DNA of 64,000 bases, taken from Candidatus Pseudoruminococcus merdavium. Lineage in GTDB: Bacteria; Bacillota; Clostridia; Oscillospirales; Ruminococcaceae. The stretch is taken from the NCBI GenBank assembly GCA_904419745.1, contig CAJFSS010000001.1, forward strand, positions 175,815-239,814, read 5' to 3'. Positions 56,863-64,000 of this stretch are shown here, piece by piece (position 1 is the stretch's first letter; every line of letters begins with the position of its first letter). Position numbers and translations under genes: made by a program. Below the pieces are notes generated by a model, which saw only the letters and a program-made list of their open reading frames with translations, did no database searches and was not told the origin of the DNA.

Positions 56863-58536
56863 ATGAAAGAACAATTTTTGGAAAAAACAGAGTTTGCATC
56901 TTATGAAGAATTTCAGAGGGAATACCGTCTTCATTATCCGCAAAATTTTAATTTTGCCATTCATGTTGTAGATGAGTGGGCAAGGCTGGAGCCGGAAAAA
57001 CGGGCACTGGAATGGTGCAATGACCATGGAGAAAACCGTTCGTTTACTTTTGCAGATATTTCAGAGCTCTCCAAACGGGCGGCTTTTTATCTGAAGAGTC
57101 TGGGGATTGGAAAAGGAGATCGGGTGCTGGTGCTGTTGGGACGCCGCTGGGAGTATTGGGTTACTGCCGTTGCCCTGCATCGTATTGGCGCAGTGTTGAT
57201 CCCTGCATCCTGCCAACTGACAGCAAAGGATATCCGTTACCGGGTCAATGCAGCTCAGGTACAGATGATCATCGCTTTTCATGATGGCTGGATTGTCAGT
57301 CAGGTAGAACGTGCAGTACCGGATTGCAAATCCCTGCGTTATCTGGCGCTTGTGGCGGGAAAGCGGAAGGGCTGGATGGATTTCTCTTCAGTACTGGAAA
57401 ATCCCGTTGGAAAATTTTTGGCCGATGAAACTCTGACTGTCCGCGATAATATGCTCATCTATTTTACTTCTGGCACTTCTGGGATGCCCAAAATGGTGGT
57501 CCATGATTATTCATATCCTTTGGGTCATCTTGCTACCGCCTGCTATTGGCAGAATGTCCAGGAAAATGGGTTACATCTGACCGGGGTGGATTCCGGATGG
57601 GCGAAATTCGGTTGGGGCTGTATTTATGGGCAGTGGATGGCAGGCTGTGCGGTATTGGGTTATGATTGCAATGGTAAATTTAATCCCCAAAAAATGTTGG
57701 AAGTCATCCGGAAAAAGAAACCAACAAGCCTATGTGTTCCTGCAACAGTTTATCGCTTTTTTATGAAAGCAGGAGTGACCAAGGGGGATTTCTCTTCCAT
57801 TTCCTATTGTTGTACCGCCGGAGAACCGCTTTCCCCAGAGATCACCCGGGAATTTCAAAAGTTAACCGGCCTCACCATCCATGAGGGGTTCGGACAGTCA
57901 GAATCCAGTGTCCTTGTGGCGAATTATCCCTGGTTTGAACCTAAACCTGGTTCCATGGGGAAACCGAGTCCTCTGTATGATATTGCGTTGGTGAGGGACG
58001 ATGGGACGCTCTGTGCCCCTGGCGAGGAGGGGGAGCTCGTTGTCCGGAACCTGGATCAATATTATCCGGAAGGCCTGTTAAGGGGTTACTGGAAAGACGG
58101 GAAACTTACTCCTGTATATGATAAAAATTATGTCTACCACACAGGGGATATTGCCTGGCAGGATGAAGAGGGATATTTCTGGTTTATTGGACGCAATGAT
58201 GATATCATCAAATGTTCCGGGTACCGAATTGGGCCTTTTGAGATCGAATCCGTTTTAATGACGCATCCGGCGGTACAGGAATGTGCCATTACTGGAGCAC
58301 CGCACCCGATCCGTGGGCAGGTGGTCAAAGCGACCATTGTCTTATCCGACGGTTATCGTGCGACAGACAGGTTAACCAAAGAAATTCAGGATTATGTCAA
58401 ACAGATGACAGCTCCTTATAAATATCCGCGTGTGGTAGAATATACAGATCATCTGGAAAAAACAACTTCCGGAAAAATTATCCGTCGTCATCTGAGAACG
58501 GAATCCAAATCTATTTTTTGGCAGTCAAACAGTTAA
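56863..58536 (+). CDS. Acyl-CoA synthetase (medium-chain/ACSM-like AMP-forming ligase)
   Basis: 557 residues from ATG 56863 behind GGGGGAAC (the frame extends upstream into the T-box terminator). Adenylation motifs: YFTSGTSGMPKMV (A3), EGFGQSESS (A5), YHTGDIAWQD (A7), GRNDDIIKCSGYRIGPFEIE (A8) and the catalytic Lys in KTTSGKIIRR (A10). The N-terminal PQNFNFAIHVVDEWA resembles ACSM-type ligases that activate butyrate, branched-chain or aromatic acids. The preceding T-box ties expression to an uncharged tRNA, which is unusual and suggests an amino-acid-derived acid. Neighbours give no further pathway clue. Confidence 0.87.
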   Translation: MKEQFLEKTEFASYEEFQREYRLHYPQNFNFAIHVVDEWARLEPEKRALEWCNDHGENRSFTFADISELSKRAAFYLKSLGIGKGDRVLVLLGRRWEYWVTAVALHRIGAVLIPASCQLTAKDIRYRVNAAQVQMIIAFHDGWIVSQVERAVPDCKSLRYLALVAGKRKGWMDFSSVLENPVGKFLADETLTVRDNMLIYFTSGTSGMPKMVVHDYSYPLGHLATACYWQNVQENGLHLTGVDSGWAKFGWGCIYGQWMAGCAVLGYDCNGKFNPQKMLEVIRKKKPTSLCVPATVYRFFMKAGVTKGDFSSISYCCTAGEPLSPEITREFQKLTGLTIHEGFGQSESSVLVANYPWFEPKPGSMGKPSPLYDIALVRDDGTLCAPGEEGELVVRNLDQYYPEGLLRGYWKDGKLTPVYDKNYVYHTGDIAWQDEEGYFWFIGRNDDIIKCSGYRIGPFEIESVLMTHPAVQECAITGAPHPIRGQVVKATIVLSDGYRATDRLTKEIQDYVKQMTAPYKYPRVVEYTDHLEKTTSGKIIRRHLRTESKSIFWQSNS

Positions 58537-58683
58537 CGGCGATTTCGTTGGATTTTGGTTCACACCAGTAAGGGAATATGACTACGATCGATATATCTAT
58601 CAGCTTAATTAGGGTTCTTGTGGGGAGGCATAGGAGAAATATTTAGTCACAGGAAGTCTTTACATACATTTTTTGTCGATTTG

Positions 58684-58712
58684 TTGACATTCCCAGGATC
58701 AGACTATATAAT
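58684..58712 (+). promoter_or_regulatory. Promoter of the lipoprotein gene
   Basis: TTGACA (58684-58689), 17-bp spacer, TATAAT (58707-58712): full consensus, so strong vegetative expression is likely. Confidence 0.88.
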
Positions 58713-58752
58713 AATATCAATAAAAAAATAAAACTTAGAAGGGGAAAAATTT

Positions 58753-59160
58753 ATGAAAAAGTATGCAGAAAGATTGTTAGTGGGCGTGCTTGCATTGTTG
58801 ATGGCAGTTTCTTTAGTATCCTGCTCCAGCAAATACAAGACGATGGAAGATTATGTAAAATCTTCTGAAGTACAGGAACAGATTTCCTCTGTAAAGTCTG
58901 AAGTGGAAAACGCCGGTATGTCCATTGAACTCAAAGGGGAAGGCAATCAGTTGATTTATGTCTATACCATCGACAGTGCCTATGTGACTGATTCCACTGC
59001 GTCCCAGTTGGAATCCGGTTTGAGTTCTCAGTCCAGTGTTTTTGTCGAGCTTGCATCCGCTTTGAAAGATGAAGTGGCTGTGGATAATCCGGTCGTTGTT
59101 GTTCAGTATGTTGACAGCGACGGAAACGAAATTTTCTCGCAGCAATTTACTGCTGAATAG
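58753..59160 (+). CDS. Small secreted lipoprotein (DUF4854-like)
   Basis: 135 residues with a lipoprotein signal: KKYAERLL, a hydrophobic core, and lipobox LVSC with Cys24. The mature part (YKTMEDYVKSSEVQEQISS, then NPVVVVQYVDSDGNEIFSQ) resembles, from memory, the DUF4854 family of Firmicutes lipoproteins of unknown function. The start has AGAAGGGG nine bases upstream. The promoter is full consensus and the gene has its own terminator, so it is a monocistronic, probably abundant surface protein. Confidence 0.78.
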   Translation: MKKYAERLLVGVLALLMAVSLVSCSSKYKTMEDYVKSSEVQEQISSVKSEVENAGMSIELKGEGNQLIYVYTIDSAYVTDSTASQLESGLSSQSSVFVELASALKDEVAVDNPVVVVQYVDSDGNEIFSQQFTAE

Positions 59161-59190
59161 GCTCTTATCTAAAACAATTTTCAACAAATT

Positions 59191-59226
59191 AAAAACCGTG
59201 TGGCTTGCAGGCCATACGGTTTTTTG
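59191..59226 (+). terminator. Terminator of the lipoprotein gene
   Basis: AAAAACCGT(G)TGGC/GCCA(T)ACGGTTTTT with 6-nt loop and trailing T-run. Confidence 0.88.
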
Positions 59227-59458
59227 TATATCGGGTTTTTAATATTACGCATCTGTTTGTCCGGTATCGATTTCTGTTCTCAAGAAAAAATGCGTCACAT
59301 ACAGTTGGGCATTGGAACTCCCGAAATTCGTGAACTGAATTTCAAAGAGGATTTCAGAGGAAAACCGAGTTTTTTTGAGCAAAACATGAAAAAAACCGAA
59401 AAAAATCAGGGCAAATTACAATAAATCGCATTTTTTTCGGGAAATTTCTGAAAAATCA
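59227..59458. other. Intergenic stretch, nothing recognised
   Basis: AT-rich, with a 74-codon open frame that has no ribosome binding site or family features. No repeat or structured element supported. Confidence 0.4.
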
Positions 59459-59486
59459 TTGACATTTTCAAAAAAACCTCTATATT
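59459..59486 (+). promoter_or_regulatory. Promoter of the potABCD operon
   Basis: TTGACA (59459-59464) and TATATT (59481-59486), 16-bp spacer (TATTAA two bases on would give 18). Confidence 0.72.
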
Positions 59487-59494
59487 AAGTATTG

Positions 59495-59779
59495 TTGTTT
59501 CCTGTATGTAACCAAATGCGGCTTGCTGCATCCGCCCTTTGCTGGCTGAAATCCTAATAGGGATTTGGGCTGGGGGGCTTTTGTTATGTACGGAAATACA
59601 AAAAATAACACATCAATCGCGTGGAGTCGTATGTACCGCCCGGGGCGTTCCTGCAACTGCTGGAAATGGCCTATGAAAAATCCTTTTGCGGGAAGCGGTA
59701 TCAAAAGCCTCCACGGAGCCCGCCGGTGCAAGCGAAAACGTGAGCACGGCCGGCTTAAATCCGCAAAGGGGGATGTAGA
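59495..59779 (+). promoter_or_regulatory. Long structured leader of potABCD, unassigned riboswitch-like RNA
   Basis: About 285 nt separate the promoter from potA. TTTCCTGTATGTAAC (59498-59512) pairs with GTTATGTACGGAAA (59583-59596) with one bulge and two G-U pairs, enclosing the hairpin AAATCC/GGATTT and a GC-rich stretch that ends GGGGGGCTTTTGTT, terminator-like. A second domain contains GCCGGTGC...GCACGGCCGGC. It does not match any riboswitch class I can recall. No convincing leader peptide was found. Confidence 0.5.
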
Positions 59780-60832
59780 GTGGGTGACAATCAGTTAATC
59801 AATCTTCAAAACATCAGTGTGGCATTCGATGGTGAGCGTGTACTCAAAGGCATTGACCTTACTATACGCGACAAGGAATTCGTAACGCTGCTTGGCCCGT
59901 CCGGCTGCGGTAAGACGACAACGCTTCGGATTATCGGCGGCTTTATCACACCCGATGAAGGGGATGTGATGTTTGACGGCAAACGCATCAACGACCTTGC
60001 CCCGTATAAACGTCCGGTCAATACAGTCTTTCAGCGGTACGCGCTTTTTCCGCATCTGAACGTGTTTGAAAACGTAGCGTTTGGTTTGCGGATCCAAAAA
60101 CGGCCTCCACAGGAAATTAAGGATCGCGTACTGGAAATGCTATCCTTGGTGAACCTGCGTGGATTTGAACGCAGGAATATTGCCAATCTCTCCGGAGGCC
60201 AGCAGCAGCGTGTGGCAATTGCCCGTGCCCTGGTCAATCATCCCAGGGTTTTACTGCTTGATGAACCTTTGGGCGCTTTGGATTTGAAGCTGCGCAAGGA
60301 AATGCAGATAGAACTTAAAAAAATTCAACAACGCCTGGAAATTACCTTTATCTATGTAACGCATGATCAGGAAGAGGCATTGACCATGTCCGATACCGTG
60401 GTGGTCATGAATAACGGGACAATCCAACAGATTGGAACTCCGCAGGATATCTACAACGAACCGGTGAACGCCTTTGTGGCGGATTTTATTGGCGAAAGCA
60501 ACATTATCGACGGCATTATGCACGAAGATTTTAAAGTCGAGTTTGCGGGCCATCAGTTTCCTTGTGTTGACAAGGGCTTTTCCAAAAATGAAGAGATCCA
60601 GGTGGTTGTTCGCCCGGAAGACATTGATATTACAACTCCTGAAAAGGGACAGCTTACCGGAATTGTACAGACTATAACCTTCAAAGGCGTCCATTATGAA
60701 ATGATGATTGACGACGGCAGTTTTACCTGGATGGTACAATCGACCGATGCAAGCCAACCCGGGGAACGGGTGGGAATGCTCATCGGTCCGGACGATATCC
60801 ATATCATGAGAAAGACGGGGGATGTATCATGA
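59780..60832 (+). CDS. potA: Spermidine/putrescine ABC transporter ATPase PotA
   Basis: 350 residues. Translation starts at GTG 59780, seven bases after AAGGGGG. Motifs: Walker [13 protein letters not shown] (about 39-50), signature [15 protein letters not shown], Walker [13 protein letters not shown] and the H-loop THDQEEA. The C-terminal TOBE-like domain (about 240-350) is present. PotA hydrolyses ATP for polyamine uptake by PotBC. The next gene begins at its stop codon (ATGA), and four genes follow in order potA-potB-potC-potD. Confidence 0.95.
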   Translation: MGDNQLINLQNISVAFDGERVLKGIDLTIRDKEFVTLLGPSGCGKTTTLRIIGGFITPDEGDVMFDGKRINDLAPYKRPVNTVFQRYALFPHLNVFENVAFGLRIQKRPPQEIKDRVLEMLSLVNLRGFERRNIANLSGGQQQRVAIARALVNHPRVLLLDEPLGALDLKLRKEMQIELKKIQQRLEITFIYVTHDQEEALTMSDTVVVMNNGTIQQIGTPQDIYNEPVNAFVADFIGESNIIDGIMHEDFKVEFAGHQFPCVDKGFSKNEEIQVVVRPEDIDITTPEKGQLTGIVQTITFKGVHYEMMIDDGSFTWMVQSTDASQPGERVGMLIGPDDIHIMRKTGDVS

Positions 60833-61641
60833 AATCAAAAGCTTCCTCCTATCCCTATCTTGTATGGATGGCGATTTTTATCATTGTACCGCTGGCAATG
60901 GTGGTTTACTTTGCTTTTACCAACACGGCCGGTCAGTTTACGCTGGAAAACCTTGCCGGGTTGGGGAAGTATACGCCGGTTTTGCTCCGTTCCTTAAAAT
61001 TGGCGGCTATTTCCACAGTCATCTGTCTGGTTATCGCCTATCCGATTGCCCTGATCCTGATGAATTCCAAAGCAAGCAGCCAAAAAATGATGCTCATGCT
61101 TGTGATGCTGCCCATGTGGATGAATTTTTTACTCCGCACTTATGCCTGGATGACCCTGCTTGAAAAAAATGGGCTTATCAACCGCTTTTTAGGTCTGTTT
61201 GGGGTTGGACCTCTGGAGATGATCAATACGGAGGGGGCGGTTGTCCTTGGAATGGTATACAATTACCTTCCATTTATGATTTTGCCGTTGTACTCCGTCA
61301 TGGTCAAGATTGATAAAAGCGTGATCGAAGCGGCACAGGATTTGGGTTCTAATTCTTTCCATGTCTTTTCTAAAGTGATTTTTCCGCTCAGCCTGCCGGG
61401 GGTAATGTCTGGAATTACCATGGTGTTTGTACCGGCAATTAGTACTTTCATCATTTCCAAAATGCTTGGCGGCGGTTCCAACTTGCTCGTTGGTGACTTG
61501 ATTGAACTCCAGTTCCTTGGGAATGCCTATAACCCGAACTTGGGCGCGGCAATGTCCCTGGTACTCATGGTAATTATTCTCATTTGTATGGGAATTATGA
61601 ACCGCTTTGGAGATGAAGAATCAAAGGGGATGATCATATGA
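60829..61641 (+). CDS. potB: Spermidine/putrescine ABC transporter permease PotB
   Basis: 270 residues with six hydrophobic segments. The cytoplasmic EAA loop that docks onto PotA is [20 protein letters not shown], close to the Pot consensus (EAA---G---------I-LP). ATG 60829 overlaps the potA stop, and it overlaps potC by ATGA (61638-61641), so all genes are translationally coupled. Confidence 0.94.
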   Translation: MKSKASSYPYLVWMAIFIIVPLAMVVYFAFTNTAGQFTLENLAGLGKYTPVLLRSLKLAAISTVICLVIAYPIALILMNSKASSQKMMLMLVMLPMWMNFLLRTYAWMTLLEKNGLINRFLGLFGVGPLEMINTEGAVVLGMVYNYLPFMILPLYSVMVKIDKSVIEAAQDLGSNSFHVFSKVIFPLSLPGVMSGITMVFVPAISTFIISKMLGGGSNLLVGDLIELQFLGNAYNPNLGAAMSLVLMVIILICMGIMNRFGDEESKGMII

Positions 61642-62447
61642 GAGCGAAATCAAAACCCTTTTCCAAAATCTATATGGGGCTTATTTATCTGTTTTTGTAT
61701 CTTCCCATTGCGGTGATGATTGTTTTTTCCTTTAACCAGTCGAAAAGTCGTACCCTGTGGACGGGGTTCACCTTTGATTGGTATAAAAAGCTTTTTACCA
61801 ATGACGTGGTTATCAGCGCCCTGATCAATACTTTGGTAATCGCCGTACTTGCAGCGGTTGTCTCAACAGTATTGGGCACACTTGCTGCAATTGGGATTAA
61901 CAATATGAACAAATATCTCCGGTCATTTGTTATGAACGCAACTTATTTGCCGGTTATGAATCCGGAGATTGTTACTGGTGTTTCCCTGATGCTCCTGTTT
62001 GTTTTTCTCAATATGAAGCTGGGGATGACCACCGTTTTGATATCCCATATCACATTTTGTCTGCCCTATGTCATTTTGAATGTGATGCCAAAACTGAGGC
62101 AGATGGATCCCCATCTCTATGAGGCGGCTCTGGATTTGGGATGTAATCCTCTCAGGGCATATTGGAAAGTGGTGCTTCCTGAAATTATGCCGGGAGTAGT
62201 CTCCGGGCTTTTGATGGCCTTTACCCTTTCTCTGGATGATTTTGTTATCAGTTATTTTACCACGGGACCGACTTCTCAGACCCTGCCAATTGCGATTTTT
62301 GCTATGACCAGGAAAAAAGTTAGCCCAGAAATCAATGCCCTGTCTACATTGTTGTTTGTTGCGGTCTTTGTATTGCTGATGATCATCAATATCAGAAGTT
62401 CTCGGCAAGAGCAAAAGGATAGAAAGAAGGAGAGAATTGAAAGATGA
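61638..62447 (+). CDS. potC: Spermidine/putrescine ABC transporter permease PotC
   Basis: 269 residues, six hydrophobic segments and the EAA loop EAALDLGCNPLRAYWKVVLP. It pairs with PotB to form the channel. The basic tail (SSRQEQKDRKKERIER) is cytoplasmic. The gene overlaps potB upstream and potD downstream by four bases each. Confidence 0.94.
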   Translation: MRAKSKPFSKIYMGLIYLFLYLPIAVMIVFSFNQSKSRTLWTGFTFDWYKKLFTNDVVISALINTLVIAVLAAVVSTVLGTLAAIGINNMNKYLRSFVMNATYLPVMNPEIVTGVSLMLLFVFLNMKLGMTTVLISHITFCLPYVILNVMPKLRQMDPHLYEAALDLGCNPLRAYWKVVLPEIMPGVVSGLLMAFTLSLDDFVISYFTTGPTSQTLPIAIFAMTRKKVSPEINALSTLLFVAVFVLLMIINIRSSRQEQKDRKKERIER

Positions 62448-63700
62448 AAAAATTAAGAAAAGGAATTGTATGCCTGCTCGCAGGTCTTCTTACACTGATG
62501 AGCTTGCCCGCAGCGGCTGCTGAGGTGCAGAATACAGACTATGATTATGGGGCGCTCAAAGATCAAAACGTGTCCATCAATGTCTATAACTGGGGAGAAT
62601 ATATTTCTGATGGTTCTGACGGCGGTGTAAACGTCAATGAGGAATTTGAAAAACTGACCGGTATCAAAGTCAATTATACTAACTTTGCCACCAATGAAGA
62701 ACTCTATGCGAAGCTGAAAAGCGGCGGGGCGGACTACGATGTCATTATCCCTTCGGACTATATGGCAGGGCGCCTGATTGAAGAAGATATGCTGGAAAAG
62801 ATTGACTTTTCCAATGTGCCGAATTTTGAATATACGGACGAGCAGTTCCGTAACCTGGAATATGACCCAACTAATGAGTATACCGTCCCATATACTTGGG
62901 GGGTTGTAGGGCTTATTTACAATACCACAATGGTGGACGGCACCATTGACAGCTGGGATGCGCTGTGGGATGAAAAATATGAAAACAATGTTTTAATGTT
63001 TTCCAATTCCCGCGATGCGTTTGCCATTGCACTCTCCCGGCTTGGGTATTCTTTAAATACAACCGATGAGTCCCAGTTGGAAGAGGCGGCAGAGGAACTG
63101 AAAAAACAGAAATCTCTTGGTACGGTCTATGTTATGGATGAAATCTTTGACAAAATGGAAGGCGGAGAGGCTGCAGTAGCACCGTATTATGCTGGGGACG
63201 CCATCACCATGATTGCAGAAAACCCAGATCTTGCCTTCGCCATCCCCAAAGAGGGTACCAACCGTTTTGTCGATGTCATGTGCATTCCAAAAGGCTCTCA
63301 GAACAAACAGGCCGCAGAGATGTACATCAATTTTATGTGTGATCCGGAAATTGCAAAGGACAACTGTGAGTTTATCGGATATTCTACTACCAATACAGCA
63401 GCTTATGAACTGCTGGATGACGAGATGAAAAACAGCGAAATTGCTTATCCAAGTGATGAAGTCCTTGAAAATACAGAGGTCTTTTTGAATTTGGATGAGC
63501 AGACGAATAAAAAAATTGACGCGCTGTGGACAGAGATCATTTCCAGTGACAATCAGCAGGTAGCTGCTTCCGGCACAGAAGGCGCCGGTTCAGCCCAGGG
63601 TGTTTCTATCCCATGGGTATGGATTATCGTTGGCGTGGTTGTTGTGGCAGGGGTTGTCTTCCTGATTATCCGCCGTCAAAAAAATAAAATTGAATATTGA
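62444..63700 (+). CDS. potD: Polyamine-binding protein PotD with a C-terminal membrane anchor
   Basis: 418 residues. A signal peptide (about 1-26, ending LPAAAAE) has no lipobox cysteine, whereas most Gram-positive PotD are lipoproteins. The binding domain shows the PotD/PotF pattern: NVYNWGEYISDG near the start, SGGADYDVIIPSDYMAG and TWGVVGLIYNT. After a Gly/Ser-rich linker (SGTEGAGSAQG), a transmembrane helix (IPWVWIIVGVVVVAGVVFLI, about 390-409) and a RRQKNK tail follow. This suggests tethering to the outer face of the membrane by the C terminus instead of lipid. Its start overlaps potC, so it is translated with it. Confidence 0.93.
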   Translation: MKKLRKGIVCLLAGLLTLMSLPAAAAEVQNTDYDYGALKDQNVSINVYNWGEYISDGSDGGVNVNEEFEKLTGIKVNYTNFATNEELYAKLKSGGADYDVIIPSDYMAGRLIEEDMLEKIDFSNVPNFEYTDEQFRNLEYDPTNEYTVPYTWGVVGLIYNTTMVDGTIDSWDALWDEKYENNVLMFSNSRDAFAIALSRLGYSLNTTDESQLEEAAEELKKQKSLGTVYVMDEIFDKMEGGEAAVAPYYAGDAITMIAENPDLAFAIPKEGTNRFVDVMCIPKGSQNKQAAEMYINFMCDPEIAKDNCEFIGYSTTNTAAYELLDDEMKNSEIAYPSDEVLENTEVFLNLDEQTNKKIDALWTEIISSDNQQVAASGTEGAGSAQGVSIPWVWIIVGVVVVAGVVFLIIRRQKNKIEY

Positions 63701-63712
63701 TGCATAAAACGG

Positions 63713-63750
63713 GTACCGGCGCAATAGGATAGGATTGTGCCGGTACTTTT
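63713..63750 (+). terminator. Terminator of potABCD
   Basis: GTACCGGC(G)CAAT/ATTG(T)GCCGGTAC with 8-nt loop followed by TTTT. Confidence 0.88.
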
Positions 63751-63825
63751 CACTTTCCTGTTTGTGGAATTTATTTGTGCAAATGAGCAAAAGTAAAGTT
63801 TTGGATAGAAAAAAGAAAAAAGTTA

Positions 63826-63854
63826 TTGACTTTATGCGTGGGGTATAGTAAAAT
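63826..63854 (+). promoter_or_regulatory. Promoter of the tRNA-Val transcript
   Basis: TTGACT (63826-63831) and TAAAAT (63849-63854), 17-bp spacer, about 50 bp before the tRNA. Confidence 0.65.
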
Positions 63855-63905
63855 AACATACGTCGCTGAAACCGACCAGCTTGCTGGAAGGGATGAGCGC
63901 TGTGT

Positions 63906-63981
63906 GGGAGCATAGCTCAGCTGGGAGAGCACCTGCCTTACAAGCAGGGGGTCACAGGTTCGAGCCCTGTTGTTCCCACCA
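63906..63981 (+). tRNA. tRNA-Val (anticodon TAC)
   Basis: 76 nt with encoded CCA. The acceptor GGGAGCA pairs with TGTTCCC, the D arm and T arm (GGTTCGAGCCC) are standard, and the anticodon loop CTTACAA gives TAC, reading GUA. The discriminator base is A. Confidence 0.95.
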
Positions 63982-63989
63982 AAAGAAAT

Positions 63990-64000
63990 GGCCTGGTAGT
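63990..64000 (+). tRNA. Start of a second tRNA, probably tRNA-Asp (cut by the window edge)
   Basis: The last 11 bases, GGCCTGGTAGT, match the first bases of bacterial tRNA-Asp and follow eight bases after tRNA-Val, as in a tRNA operon. Only the acceptor 5' strand is visible. Confidence 0.5.

Noticed and set aside
59565..59798. 77-codon frame between lipoprotein and potA
   Set aside because: Lies within the structured pot leader and overlaps the potA start; composition (many R, K, C, W) looks non-coding.

Overview
The window reads as a chromosomal segment of an endospore-forming, low-to-mid GC Firmicute (class Clostridia, probably Oscillospirales/Ruminococcaceae). The evidence is sigG, ylbJ, yqfC and yqfD, the phoH-ybeY-dgkA-era-yqzL-recO cluster order, an A/V-type ATPase operon, a fructose PTS, and SAM-I, FMN and T-box leaders. 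The taxonomic placement is inferred from gene content. I see no prophage, IS element or CRISPR array.

Layout. 1-4.8 kb: end of an MBL-fold gene, then a TetR regulator with tandem operators and a two-subunit ABC exporter, closed by a very long perfect hairpin. 5-18 kb: tRNA-Thr and a small membrane protein of unknown function, then the transcription/translation core rpoB-rpoC-rpsL-rpsG-fusA-tuf with internal promoters and a structured rpsG leader. 18-20.4 kb (minus): metK behind a SAM-I riboswitch and ribU behind an FMN riboswitch. 20.5-22.7 kb: a solitary serine recombinase and a short DEAD-box helicase. 22.7-28.4 kb (minus): a self-contained fructose PTS operon fruR-fruK-fruA-ptsH-ptsI whose HPr has Arg at the position of regulatory Ser46. 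28.5-29 kb: an AT-rich gene desert. 29-37.9 kb: a complete A/V-type ATPase operon (H/G, C, I, K, F, E, A, B, D). 38-42.7 kb: sigG, a P-loop ATPase of the PRK06851 type, a family 4 uracil-DNA glycosylase, an orphan pduL, a small HMA-fold-like protein and ogt. 42.7-45.9 kb: pyrK-pyrD, a frameshifted ribbon-helix-helix remnant, and a FucO-like alcohol dehydrogenase. 46-55.9 kb: sporulation and housekeeping genes (ylbJ, yqfC, yqfD, phoH, ybeY, dgkA, era, yqzL, recO, mutS2, a GNAT protein), with a 47-bp tandem duplication over the ylbJ start. 56-64 kb: an intact RHH protein, a T-box leader in front of an acyl-CoA synthetase, a lipoprotein, a potABCD operon with a long structured leader and a C-terminally membrane-anchored PotD, then tRNA-Val and the start of a probable tRNA-Asp.

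How the genes work together. Most loci are housekeeping and tightly packed, often with 4-bp start/stop overlaps. The regulation is RNA-heavy: SAM-I for metK, FMN for ribU, a T-box for the acyl-CoA ligase, and unassigned leaders for rpsG and pot. The items most worth following up are the T-box controlling an acyl-CoA synthetase, HPr R46, the pot leader, the membrane-tethered PotD, and the slippery-looking frameshift in the small RHH gene.
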